A DNA stretch of 11,227 nucleotides from Clostridiales bacterium (GCA_016285815.1 JAEERN010000165.1:1-11227), one strand, 5' to 3'. Counted from the stretch's first letter, positions 1 to 7,218 are shown. Program-made: numbers and translations. The notes: generated by a model not told the origin, from the letters alone.

Positions 1-1083
1 GGTGACCAGCGCGGTCAGCGTTTCGGCCGTGGCCGGCGCGCTGGCCAGCCCCGGGGACTCGATGCCCGCCGCGTCGAAGAAGCCTGGCGCGCCGTCGGCC
101 TCTTCCAGAATGAAGTCGCCCCGGTCGCCCACGGCGCGAACGCCGGCGAAGGTGCGGATGGTGAGCCCGAAGGGCAGCGGGACCCGCAGATAGCGCGAGA
201 CCGTGGCCCGGACGACGGCCAGAGCGCCGGCCTCCGTGGCGGTGTCGGTGGGATCCGCCGTGAGCTCGCTGTCGGGCCCCAGCATGACGCGCCCGTGGAT
301 CTCGGGGAAGATCAGCATGCCCTTGCCCTTTTCCGTGGGACAGGGGAACAGGACGTTCCGCACCAGTCCCGCCGCGCCGCGGTCGAGGACGAAGTACTGG
401 CCCCGGCGGCCGGTGATGCGGAAGCTGGGCGCGGCCACCATGGCGTGGAGCTCGGCGCAGCGGACGCCGGAGGCGTTGACCACCGCGTCGGCCCGGACGG
501 AAAAGTCGCCGTCCCGCCGGCGGGCGGTGAGGCGATAACCGGTCTGCGCGGGCTCGACGGCGACGACGGGGCTGCCCAGATAGACGTCCGCGCCGTTGTC
601 CGCGGCGTTCTCCGCGGCGGCCACGGCCACGGTCCACGGCTCGACGATGGCCGACGGGGCGCGCAGGGCGCCGACGGCGTCGTCGCTGACGTTGGGCTCG
701 GCCTCGCGCAGAGCGGCGGCGTCCAGCTTTTCCAGACCGGGCACGCCGTTTTGCCGGCCGCGGTCCAGCAGCGCTTCCACCGTGGTCAGCTCCGCCTCGG
801 AGCGGGCGGCCACCAGCGTCGGGATCGGCTGATAGGGAACGTCCAGCGCCTTGACCAGCGCCGGGTACAGCGCCGCGCCGCGGACGTTGAGCCGGGCCTT
901 GAGCGTGCCCGGAAGGGGGTCGAAGCCGGCGTGGATGATGGCGCTGTTGGCGCGGGACGCGCCGCTGGCCAGGTCGTTCCCCGCCTCGAACAGACAGCAG
1001 CGAAGCCCCCGCGAGACCAGCTCGCGCAGGGTGAGGGCGCCGGTGACTCCGCCGCCGACGACGGCGACGTCGTATTCCTTCAT
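1..1083 (-). CDS. FAD-dependent oxidoreductase, GlpA/LhgO type (3' end cut by window edge)
   Basis: Reading down from an ATG at 1083 the frame stays open for 361 codons to the left edge, so the C-terminus is missing. The N-terminus is a Rossmann FAD-binding fold with GGGVTG at residues 10-15 and an acidic residue (E33) closing the second strand. It is followed by the DAO-family segment around residues 40-55 (GASRANSAIIHAGFD). Later segments (GRRGQYFVLD, GIESPGLASAPA) match clostridial anaerobic glycerol-3-phosphate dehydrogenase GlpA; L-2-hydroxyglutarate oxidase (LhgO) is the nearest alternative. Known family members are about 480-500 residues and often end in a BFD-like [2Fe-2S] domain, which here would lie outside the window. 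GAGGTG about 7 bases upstream supports the start. The gene has its own promoter and a leader terminator. FAD oxidoreductase is well supported; the substrate is not. Confidence 0.88.
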   Translation of the reverse strand, partial: MKEYDVAVVGGGVTGALTLRELVSRGLRCCLFEAGNDLASGASRANSAIIHAGFDPLPGTLKARLNVRGAALYPALVKALDVPYQPIPTLVAARSEAELTTVEALLDRGRQNGVPGLEKLDAAALREAEPNVSDDAVGALRAPSAIVEPWTVAVAAAENAADNGADVYLGSPVVAVEPAQTGYRLTARRRDGDFSVRADAVVNASGVRCAELHAMVAAPSFRITGRRGQYFVLDRGAAGLVRNVLFPCPTEKGKGMLIFPEIHGRVMLGPDSELTADPTDTATEAGALAVVRATVSRYLRVPLPFGLTIRTFAGVRAVGDRGDFILEEADGAPGFFDAAGIESPGLASAPATAETLTALVT

Positions 1084-1112
1084 GCAAAAACACCTCGATC
1101 CGTGCGGACGTG

Positions 1113-1179
1113 AAAAAAGAACGCAGAAAACAGCCGCCCGGGCCGGACCGAAGCCGCGCCGCGGAGCTGTTTTGCGTTC
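1113..1179 (-). terminator. Leader terminator (attenuator) ahead of the FAD oxidoreductase
   Basis: On the minus strand the arm at 1179-1166 pairs with the arm at 1134-1119. This gives two 7-bp helices separated by a 2-base bulge, around a GC-rich 31-base loop that can itself fold. Six T residues follow at once (1118-1113). The site lies between the promoter (1218-1246) and the ribosome binding site (about 1090-1095) of the oxidoreductase, so transcripts from that promoter must pass a terminator before the start codon. In Bacillus subtilis, glpD is controlled this way by the GlpP antiterminator; that parallel is inference. Confidence 0.8.
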
Positions 1180-1217
1180 TCAACACTCAGCCGCAGATGT
1201 TTCCTTTTCTGCCTGTT

Positions 1218-1246
1218 ATTGTACAGGATTTCCGGCGGTCTGTCAA
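1218..1246 (-). promoter_or_regulatory. Sigma-A promoter of the FAD oxidoreductase
   Basis: On the minus strand TTGACA (1246-1241) is followed after exactly 17 bases by TACAAT (1223-1218). Transcription should start near 1211, giving a leader of about 128 bases that contains the attenuator. The -35 box is a perfect consensus and the -10 has one mismatch. Confidence 0.85.
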
Positions 1247-1255
1247 GGCGCGGGA

Positions 1256-1280
1256 CGCAAAAAAAACAAATTTTTTTGCG
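1256..1280. repeat. A-tract/T-tract inverted repeat upstream of the promoter (possible UP element)
   Basis: A perfect 10-bp inverted repeat (CGC plus seven A, then seven T plus GCG) has a 5-base centre. It sits in otherwise GC-rich DNA, about 45-68 bases upstream of the predicted start at 1211. The position and phased A/T tracts fit the distal part of an UP element contacted by the RNA polymerase alpha subunit. It could also be a weak terminator-like hairpin in either direction. Confidence 0.5.
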
Positions 1281-1348
1281 GGTCCGTATGGCCGCGCCGC
1301 TTCGGGGGCACGATAGAAGGAGAAAAGAACGAAAGGTCGTGGAACGCT

Positions 1349-1789
1349 GTGATACACAAGGACACGGTGCGCCTGCTGCGGGAGTGCGGCTCCGGCGCGA
1401 AGATGGGCGTGGAGAGCATCGGAGAAGTGCTGCCGTCGGTGGAGGATAGGCGGCTGAAGGAACTGCTGGACGAGAGCCGCCGCCGCCACCGCGCGCTGGG
1501 GGACGAGACGGACCGCCTGCTGGCGGCGTACGGCGACAGCGGCGGCGAGCCCGGCGCAGTGGCGCTGGGGATGTCGCGGGTCAAGAACGGGATGACGCTG
1601 ATGATGCACGCCGGCCGGAAGGACGCGGCGGCGGCAGAGCTGGTGACCGACGGCTGCAACATGGGCGTGAAGTCCCTGTCCCGCTATCTGAACGAGTACG
1701 CCGCGGCGGACGAGCCGTCCAAAGAGGTGGCCAAAAAGCTGATCCGGCTGGAGGAACAGCTCTCCAGGGATCTGCGCGACTGGCTGTGA
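1349..1789 (+). CDS. Small helical protein, possibly ferritin-like/DUF2383-like
   Basis: The 146-residue protein is nearly all predicted helix, rich in Arg, Glu, Leu and Ala, with no signal peptide or membrane segment. From memory it resembles a conserved clostridial protein of the same length with the segments ECGSGAKMGVESI (residues 12-24) and TDGCNMGVKSL (100-110), usually left hypothetical or placed near the DUF2383 four-helix-bundle family. No ExxH di-iron motif is evident. The GTG at 1349 is chosen because it restores the usual length and N-terminus; only a modest AAAGG at 1332-1336 precedes it, 12 bases away. A better AAGGAG at 1317-1322 is too distant. ATG 1403 would remove the conserved first helix. 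No clear promoter was found. The gene stands alone, convergent with the next one. Confidence 0.75.
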   Translation: MIHKDTVRLLRECGSGAKMGVESIGEVLPSVEDRRLKELLDESRRRHRALGDETDRLLAAYGDSGGEPGAVALGMSRVKNGMTLMMHAGRKDAAAAELVTDGCNMGVKSLSRYLNEYAAADEPSKEVAKKLIRLEEQLSRDLRDWL

Positions 1790-1799
1790 GGAGAAGACG

Positions 1800-1835
1800 A
1801 AAAACGGCATGGCCCGCCCGCGGCCATGCCGTTTT
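1800..1835. terminator. Bidirectional terminator between convergent genes
   Basis: A perfect 14-bp stem (1801-1814 with 1822-1835) has a 7-base loop. AAAA at the left and TTTT at the right of the stem give a U run in both directions. It lies 10 bases past the stop of the helical-protein gene and 17 bases past the stop of the minus-strand lipoprotein gene, so it serves both. Confidence 0.9.
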
Positions 1836-1852
1836 GTGCGGCGGGGAAGGGG

Positions 1853-2935
1853 TCAATCCGTTTCCGGGTCCGCGTCCATCGAGGAAATGAGTCCCAGCGA
1901 GCGGATCATCTCCTGTCCGTCCTGGAGCTGCAGCCACCGGACGATCCGGCGGGCGGGAGCGTCGGCCGGCAGGTCGCGGCGGACCACCGCGTAATAGCCG
2001 TCGCCCAGGAGATAGGTCCCGTTCCGGATGGTCTTTTCGGACGGCATGACGCCCTCGTAAGAGAGGATCTTGAGCTGATTGCCGATCCAGTCCTGATTGA
2101 AGTCGTCCATGAAATAGGAGTAAAGCGTATAGCCCAGAGCGTAATCCTCCGACGGCGGGAACAGATGGGTCAGACCGCCGCGGTGATAGCAGGCCACCTG
2201 CGCCAGCATCCCGTCCATGGTCAGCTCCACATAGTTCTGTTTGATGGTCGGGTGCATGGGCTGGCCGTCCAGGATCAGGTTGTCCATCTGCGACTGGCTG
2301 CCGCTGTCGTCGTTGCGGCAGATGGGGACCACTTTCCCGGGGCCGCCGCCGAGCTGGTCCCAGGTGGTGGGCGCATTGTCCAGATAGAGGCTCCGCACCT
2401 GTTCGCGGGTGATGCTCTCGGCCGGGTTTTCCCGGGAGGTGATGAAGATCAGCGCCTCTCCCGCGATCTTGCGGAATTCCAGTTCCACGCCCGCGGCGGC
2501 GGCCTCTTCCAGCACTGCGGGGGAGGCGTAAGGGACGAAGATCAGATCCGCGTCCCCGGCGATCAGCAGCCGGTAGGACGGGACGGTCCTGGAGGCGCTC
2601 TCGGGGAAGAGAGCGGCGAAGTCCTCCGTGTCCGGCAGGAACATGGCCCGGAAAAGCCCCTGTACGATGGGCAGCGTCGAGGTGGAGCCGTCGATGCGGG
2701 GGTAGTTCTCCGGCGAGAGCTTCAGGAGAGAGGCGGCAGGCGTCATGACCCCCTCCGCGGCGGTCTCGTCGGCGGACGTTCCGGTGGTCCAGACGGCGGT
2801 GTCGGCGGCGGAGGCTCCGGTGTCGGCGGTTTCTGCGGAGACCGCCGGCTCGGCGCCGCGGCAGGCGGACAGTGCGGCCGCCGCCAGCAAAAACAGCAGA
2901 GTGGCCGCCGCGCGGCGGATGGACGGGGAACGCAC
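1853..2935 (-). CDS. PstS-like substrate-binding lipoprotein
   Basis: This 360-residue protein starts with GTG at 2935, preceded 8 bases away by a perfect AAGGAGG. Residues 1-24 form a lipoprotein signal peptide (positive n-region, Leu/Ala core, LSA then C25), so it should be anchored on the outer face of the membrane. Residues 26-68 are a low-complexity Ala/Thr/Glu linker. From about residue 80 it follows the PBP-like (PstS) fold: DGSTST at 82-87 matches the phosphate-binding N-terminal loop, GDADLIFVPYAS at 127-138 the second ligand segment, and RNDDSGSQ at 207-214 the R-x-x-x-SG-S/T segment. Phosphate or a similar oxyanion is the family expectation. No pstC, pstA, pstB or phoU gene is within the window, so it may be an orphan receptor or sensor input. 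The fold is sure; the ligand is inference. Confidence 0.85.
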   Translation of the reverse strand: MRSPSIRRAAATLLFLLAAAALSACRGAEPAVSAETADTGASAADTAVWTTGTSADETAAEGVMTPAASLLKLSPENYPRIDGSTSTLPIVQGLFRAMFLPDTEDFAALFPESASRTVPSYRLLIAGDADLIFVPYASPAVLEEAAAAGVELEFRKIAGEALIFITSRENPAESITREQVRSLYLDNAPTTWDQLGGGPGKVVPICRNDDSGSQSQMDNLILDGQPMHPTIKQNYVELTMDGMLAQVACYHRGGLTHLFPPSEDYALGYTLYSYFMDDFNQDWIGNQLKILSYEGVMPSEKTIRNGTYLLGDGYYAVVRRDLPADAPARRIVRWLQLQDGQEMIRSLGLISSMDADPETD

Positions 2936-2970
2936 GGGGCAAACCTCCTTTTTCGGTGAGGATGTCGTCG

Positions 2971-2991
2971 GGCGGGGCGCTTCGCCCCGCC
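2971..2991 (-). other. Leader hairpin of the PstS-like gene
   Basis: A perfect 9-bp GC stem (2971-2979 with 2983-2991) has a 3-base loop, about 20 bases upstream of the ribosome binding site on the minus strand. No T run follows, so it is not a terminator. It may stabilise the mRNA or affect translation. Confidence 0.45.
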
Positions 2992-3118
2992 GTCATGATA
3001 TACCGGACCCGTATCCGGGCGGCATCCCCAAAAGGCGGATCGGAGAAAAAACTGCACAGGGATCCTGCTCCGGATCGGTGAAACGCGCACAGCGTCCGGA
3101 CCGCGCCGCAGCCCGGAC
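2992..3118. other. Intergenic stretch with no gene
   Basis: This region lies between the PstS-like gene and the operon terminator. It should hold the promoter of the PstS-like gene. Only a TATATC near 2996-3001 resembles a -10, with no convincing -35. A short inverted repeat (GATCC...GGATC, 3061-3076) is present. No RNA gene or coding frame is seen. Confidence 0.4.
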
Positions 3119-3152
3119 GAAAAGGCCGCCGCCCCGGAGCGCGGGGCGGCGG
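3119..3152 (-). terminator. Terminator of the five-gene operon
   Basis: A perfect 10-bp GC stem (3126-3135 with 3143-3152) has a 7-base loop. On the minus strand it is followed by CC and a run of four T. It begins 8 bases after the stop codon of the D-lactate dehydrogenase gene, the last gene of the operon. The T run is short, but the stem is very stable. Confidence 0.75.
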
Positions 3153-3159
3153 AGGGAGA

Positions 3160-4194
3160 TCAGAAGCATCGCTGCGAGCGCGCCCGCCGGCAGGATTCGA
3201 TCCGGTCGCAGCGGTAGCACAGCTCGTTGTCGGGCTGTCCGTCGCGGAAGAAGGACAGCAGGTTGGCCACGGTGGTCTCGGCGATGTTGTTCAGCGCCTC
3301 ATTGGTCAGAAAGGCCTGATGCGAGGTGACGATGACGTTGGGCATGGAGATCAGCCGTGCCAGCACGTCATCGCCCATGATGTGGCCGCTGAAGTCGTGG
3401 AAGAACACGTCGGACTCTTCCTCATAGACGTCCAGACAGGCCGCGCCGATCCGGCGGGACTTGATGCCGTCGATGAGGGCCTCGGCGTCGATGAGCGCCC
3501 CGCGGGAGGTGTTGATCAGCACCACGCCCTTTTTCAGCTTGTCCAGCGAGTCCCGGCCGATCAGATGGCGGGTCTCGTCCGTCAGGGGACAGTGCAGCGA
3601 GATCACGTCGCTCTCGGCCAGGAGACGGTCCAGCGGGACGTATTCCAGCCCGCTGTCTGCGGCGGGGAACTTGTCGAAGGCCAGCACTTTCATGCCGAAC
3701 CCGCGGCAGATGTCCGCGAAGATGCGGCCGATGCGGCCGGTGCCCACCACGCCGACAGTCTTGCCGTACAGGTCGAAGCCCGTCAGGCCGTCGAGGCTGA
3801 AGTTGAAGTCCCGCGTCCGGATATAGGCCTTGTGGATGCGCCGGATCGAGGTCAACAGCAGGGCCATGGCGTGCTCCGCCACGGCGTGGGGCGAATAGGC
3901 CGGCACGTGGACCACGTGGACCCGGCCGAAGGCGTGGCGCACGTCCACGTTGTTGTACCCCGCGCAGCGCAGGGCGACGATGCGGACGCCGAACCCGGCC
4001 AGCCGGTCGAGGACGGCGGCGTTCACGTCGTCGTTGACGAAGACGCAGACCCCGTCGCAGCCCCGGGCCAGCTCGACCGTGTCAACGGAGAGTCGGGTCT
4101 CGAAAAAACGGAACGAGAGCCCGGCCGCCGCGCCGTGTGCCTCGAAGGCGGGGCGGTCGTAAGGCTTGGCGTCGAAAAAAGCGATCTGGTACAT
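3160..4194 (-). CDS. ldhA: D-2-hydroxyacid dehydrogenase, probably D-lactate dehydrogenase
   Basis: The 344-residue protein is a full-length NAD-dependent D-hydroxyacid dehydrogenase, expected to interconvert pyruvate and D-lactate in the cytoplasm. The NAD-binding GTGRIG is at 151-156. The catalytic trio sits at R231 (in NTSRG), E260 (in DVYEEE) and H292 (in SHQAF), with the same spacing as R235, E264 and H296 of Lactobacillus D-lactate dehydrogenase. RCAGYNNVD (76-84) and HQAFLTNEAL are specific to the D-lactate branch rather than the glycerate or phosphoglycerate branches. The C-terminus carries an extra Cys-rich tail: C326, C329, C335 and C343 within the last 19 residues. AAAGGA lies about 8 bases before the ATG. 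It is the last gene of the operon, 31 bases after the aldo/keto reductase. A different 2-oxoacid as true substrate remains possible. Confidence 0.9.
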   Translation of the reverse strand: MYQIAFFDAKPYDRPAFEAHGAAAGLSFRFFETRLSVDTVELARGCDGVCVFVNDDVNAAVLDRLAGFGVRIVALRCAGYNNVDVRHAFGRVHVVHVPAYSPHAVAEHAMALLLTSIRRIHKAYIRTRDFNFSLDGLTGFDLYGKTVGVVGTGRIGRIFADICRGFGMKVLAFDKFPAADSGLEYVPLDRLLAESDVISLHCPLTDETRHLIGRDSLDKLKKGVVLINTSRGALIDAEALIDGIKSRRIGAACLDVYEEESDVFFHDFSGHIMGDDVLARLISMPNVIVTSHQAFLTNEALNNIAETTVANLLSFFRDGQPDNELCYRCDRIESCRRARSQRCF

Positions 4195-4225
4195 ACAGGG
4201 ATCCTTTCCGGGCGCGGCCGTCCGC

Positions 4226-5353
4226 TCAGCGGGCCAGTCGGGCGGCGAAGTCGCTCATGACCGAGGGGATGTCGATCTGCTGGGGGCAGACCGCGGCGCA
4301 GCTTCCGCAGGACAGACAGGCCGAGGGCCGGTTCTCCTCCGGAACGGCCATCAACGCCATGGGCGCCAGAAAACCGCCGCCGGAGAAGCGGTGCTCGTTG
4401 TACAGGGCGATCATCTTCGGGATGTCGATGCCCATGGGGCAGTGGTCCACACAGTAGTGACAGGCGGTGCAGGGGACGCCCGCGGTCATGCCGCGGGCCA
4501 GACCGGTCAGGAGCTCGGTCTCGGCGGGGGACAGGGGCGCCTCGGTCCGGAAAATCGACAGGTTGTCGCGGAGCTGTTCCTCCGATGACATCCCCGACAG
4601 GATCACGGTGACGCCGGGAACGCCCTCCAAAAAGCGGAAGGCCCACTCGGTGGGAGAGCGGCCGGGCGCGGCGGCCTCCAGCGCGGCGGTCTCGGCCCCG
4701 GACAGGCGGCAGAGCCGCCCGCCGCGCAGCGGCTCCATGACCCAGACGGGAAGCCCGCGGGCGGCCAGCAGCCCGACCTTGGCCCGGGCGTCCTGAAACT
4801 CCCAGTCCAGCCAGTTCAGCTGGATCTGACAGAACTCCATGTGCGCGCCGTACGCGTCGAGGAAGCGTTCCATGACGGGAAGGGCCCCGTGGGCGGAAAA
4901 GCCCAGATGGCGGATGCGGCCCGCGGCCTTTTGCCGCAGCAGATAGTCCAGGATCCCGTGCTTCGGGTCCAGATAGGCGTCGACGTTCATCTCGCAGACG
5001 TTGTGGAACAGGTAAAAGTCGAAGTACCCCGCGCCGGTCTTTTCCAGCTGGCGCTCGAAGATGGTCTCGGCCTTGTCCATGTTGGACAGGTCGTATCCCG
5101 GGAACTTGTCGGCCAGATAATAGCTCTCCCGGGGGTGGGACGCCAGCGCGCGGCCCAAGACCGTTTCGGAGTTTCCCCCGTGATAGCCCCAGGCCGTGTC
5201 GAAGTAGTTGACGCCGTTGGCCAGCGCCTCGTCCACCATGCGGGCCGCGGCCGCCTCGTCGGGGCGGGCGTCCGCGCCGTCCGTCACGGGGAGACGCATG
5301 CAGCCCATGCCGAGAGCGGAGAGAGAAAGCCCCTGGAAATCGCGATAGAACAT
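4226..5353 (-). CDS. Aldo/keto reductase with C-terminal double [4Fe-4S] ferredoxin domain
   Basis: This 375-residue protein has two parts. Residues 1-285 are an aldo/keto reductase barrel with the catalytic tetrad D52, Y57, K83 and H117, in the usual settings NYFDTAWGY, ADKFP and YLFHNV. Residues 290-370 carry two ferredoxin clusters: C295, C298, C301, C305 and C346, C349, C352, C356, each last Cys followed by Pro. This is the COG1453 type common in anaerobic Clostridia. Electrons probably pass between NAD(P)H or a carbonyl substrate and a ferredoxin or flavodoxin. There is no signal peptide. AAGGAG lies 7-8 bases before the ATG. It follows the DUF4838 gene by 80 bases and precedes the D-lactate dehydrogenase gene by 31. 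Family assignment is firm; the substrate is unknown. Confidence 0.92.
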   Translation of the reverse strand: MFYRDFQGLSLSALGMGCMRLPVTDGADARPDEAAAARMVDEALANGVNYFDTAWGYHGGNSETVLGRALASHPRESYYLADKFPGYDLSNMDKAETIFERQLEKTGAGYFDFYLFHNVCEMNVDAYLDPKHGILDYLLRQKAAGRIRHLGFSAHGALPVMERFLDAYGAHMEFCQIQLNWLDWEFQDARAKVGLLAARGLPVWVMEPLRGGRLCRLSGAETAALEAAAPGRSPTEWAFRFLEGVPGVTVILSGMSSEEQLRDNLSIFRTEAPLSPAETELLTGLARGMTAGVPCTACHYCVDHCPMGIDIPKMIALYNEHRFSGGGFLAPMALMAVPEENRPSACLSCGSCAAVCPQQIDIPSVMSDFAARLAR

Positions 5354-5382
5354 TGCAAAAGCTCCTTTTTCAAGTATCGGCA

Positions 5383-5408
5383 GCCGGGCGCGGCGTTATG
5401 CGCCCGGC
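5383..5408 (-). other. Hairpin between the DUF4838 and aldo/keto reductase genes
   Basis: A perfect 9-bp GC stem (5383-5391 with 5400-5408) has an 8-base loop, in the 80-base gap inside the operon. No T run follows on the minus strand, so it is more likely an mRNA-stability or processing element than a terminator. Confidence 0.45.
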
Positions 5409-5433
5409 CGGAAAACGGGAGAAAGGGGAGGGG

Positions 5434-7218
5434 TCAGCGGCGGTGATAGCGGTCCGTCCAGATGTTGTAGCGGAAGCCGTACTTCTCCTTGTCGGCGAAG
5501 AAGCGCTCGGCGGCGGCCTCGTAGTCGGCGCGCTGGTCTTCGGTCATCTCCTCGCGCAGGTGGGGCGTGCAGAAGAGCTTGAAGTAGATCAGCGACAGGC
5601 GGCTGCGGTCGATATGCATCCGCTGCAGGTCCGTCTGCGCCTGGGCCTCCGCGCTGTCCCAGAGGGCGATGGCCTCGTCGATCCGCGGGACCAGTCCGGC
5701 CAGGAAAAAGTCGGACAGCGCCGGCTGGTAGGGCTTGGGCAGGTATTCGCCGGCGAGGAACTCGCCGATGGAGGGCAGATCTCCCGTAAAGGCCGCGGAC
5801 ATGTCCGGCTTTTCGAAGCAGTTCATCTTCCTGTCGGCGGTCACCTCGTGCTCCAGCGCGAGATAGCGGCGCACCTCGCGCCAGCCGGGGCCGTAAAAGA
5901 CCTGAAGGAACTCGTCGACGTGGGCCTGATAGGTCTCTTCGCTCATATAGGGATCCCAGAGCAGGCGGCCGATGAGATAGGCCTTCAGATCGCCCCAGAC
6001 GCCGCTGGCAGGCTGGGGCGAGTCCTCCTCGAAGATGTGGATCGCGCGGCACCGGGCGAAGAAAGCGGCGTTCTCCCGCAGGACGGCCAGATTGGGGAAC
6101 GGCGTGATGTAGCCCATGTAGTTGGTGACGTAGTCCCAGATGGAGAGCTGGTCGGCCTTGTCCTGCCATTCGGTCAGCTCGCGGCGGAAGGTGCCCGCGT
6201 TCAGCGGGCAGTCCGGATCGGAAAGCGGGTGGCGGAAGCACGCCTCGATGGTGCAGTAGCGGATCAGGACGTTGTGCCGCGCGCGGGTGAGCTTCGGGGC
6301 CTGACGCGTGTGCGAATAGGCAAAGGTCCGCACCAGCACGTCGGGGAACTCCTTTTCCACGGCCTCGGCCACGGCGTTGACGAAGCGGATCAGGGTGCCG
6401 GCGTGGCTGCCCTCCTCCGCGTCCACCGAAGCGCAGCGCTCGCACTGGCAATAGCGGGCGTTGTCGTTCTGGGACACCTCGACCAGACGCGCGCCGGGAG
6501 CGGCGCGCAGCTTTTTCAGCACGTTGTTCGTAACGATGCGCAGCACGTCGGGGTTGGTGAGACAGAGCTGGCCGACCACGGCCCCCTGTTCGTTGGAGCC
6601 CGGGATGCGCTTTCCCTCCCACAGCGAATAGTATTCGGGGTGGGAGGCGAAATAGGTCTTCGGCGGGCAGAGGTCCTCAAAGGTGTGACAGCCGTCGAAG
6701 ACGGTCAGCGAGCCGCCCAGCGACTCGTCCGCGCGGATGCAGTCGTTGATGCGCGAGCGGACGGCGAACAGCGGGTTTTTGGCGAAGTTGAAGTGGTCGC
6801 AGCAGCGGGCCTCAAAGCCGGGCTCTTCCACCAGATCCAGTCCGGCGGCGACCTCCGCGGCGCCGTCCGTGGGCAGGACCTCCGTGTCCGGAGCGAAGCA
6901 GCGCCAGCCGAGATACCGCTCGGCGAAGGCATAGGCGGCGTAGAGCGTGCCGCGGGGAACGGCGCCGTCCAGATAGACGCAGGCGTCGTCGGAGGCGAGG
7001 CGGAACCCGTCCCACTTCACCCGGCCGCTCTGGGGCCGGGTGCCGAGGCAGACGGCATGGGCCGCAGGCCCGTCGGTGACGGGCAGCGAGACGCCGGTGC
7101 AGGCCGCGGCGACGCGCTGCAGGAACTCGGCGGCGGTCCGCTCGGCGGGAGCGGGGCGGTCGGAAAGGCGGATGCAGAATTCGGAGACGTCGGCTCCGCA
7201 GATGGTGAGACGTCGCAT
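5434..7218 (-). CDS. DUF4838-family, glycosidase-like protein
   Basis: The 594-residue protein has an N-terminal alpha/beta domain (about 1-125) ending in GTLYAAYAFAERYLGWRCFAP (90-110), typical of the domain preceding GH20 and GH67 glycosidases. A DUF4838 core follows (about 160-425), with HPEYYSLWEGKR (193-204), QLCLTNPDV (217-225), EVSQNDN (247-253), RFVNAVA (278-284) and WDYVTNYMGY (361-370). C257, C259 and C262 form a CxCxxC cluster that could bind metal. The last 170 residues are mostly helical. DUF4838 proteins are thought to act on polysaccharides or their fragments, but I know of no measured reaction. Unlike a secreted enzyme it has no signal peptide, so it probably acts on an imported compound. 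AAGGAG lies 8 bases before the ATG. The spacing (79 bases after the zinc-ribbon gene) fits an operon. Confidence 0.85.
   Translation of the reverse strand: MRRLTICGADVSEFCIRLSDRPAPAERTAAEFLQRVAAACTGVSLPVTDGPAAHAVCLGTRPQSGRVKWDGFRLASDDACVYLDGAVPRGTLYAAYAFAERYLGWRCFAPDTEVLPTDGAAEVAAGLDLVEEPGFEARCCDHFNFAKNPLFAVRSRINDCIRADESLGGSLTVFDGCHTFEDLCPPKTYFASHPEYYSLWEGKRIPGSNEQGAVVGQLCLTNPDVLRIVTNNVLKKLRAAPGARLVEVSQNDNARYCQCERCASVDAEEGSHAGTLIRFVNAVAEAVEKEFPDVLVRTFAYSHTRQAPKLTRARHNVLIRYCTIEACFRHPLSDPDCPLNAGTFRRELTEWQDKADQLSIWDYVTNYMGYITPFPNLAVLRENAAFFARCRAIHIFEEDSPQPASGVWGDLKAYLIGRLLWDPYMSEETYQAHVDEFLQVFYGPGWREVRRYLALEHEVTADRKMNCFEKPDMSAAFTGDLPSIGEFLAGEYLPKPYQPALSDFFLAGLVPRIDEAIALWDSAEAQAQTDLQRMHIDRSRLSLIYFKLFCTPHLREEMTEDQRADYEAAAERFFADKEKYGFRYNIWTDRYHRR

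Noticed and set aside
295..1113. Plus-strand frames opposite the FAD oxidoreductase
   Set aside because: The minus-strand frame carries the FAD-binding motif, a ribosome binding site and a promoter. The plus-strand products show no recognisable domain.
1581..2996. A 471-codon minus-strand frame overlapping the PstS-like gene
   Set aside because: It is a shifted frame of the lipoprotein gene, very rich in Arg, Pro and Gly, with no domain. It also runs through the bidirectional terminator.
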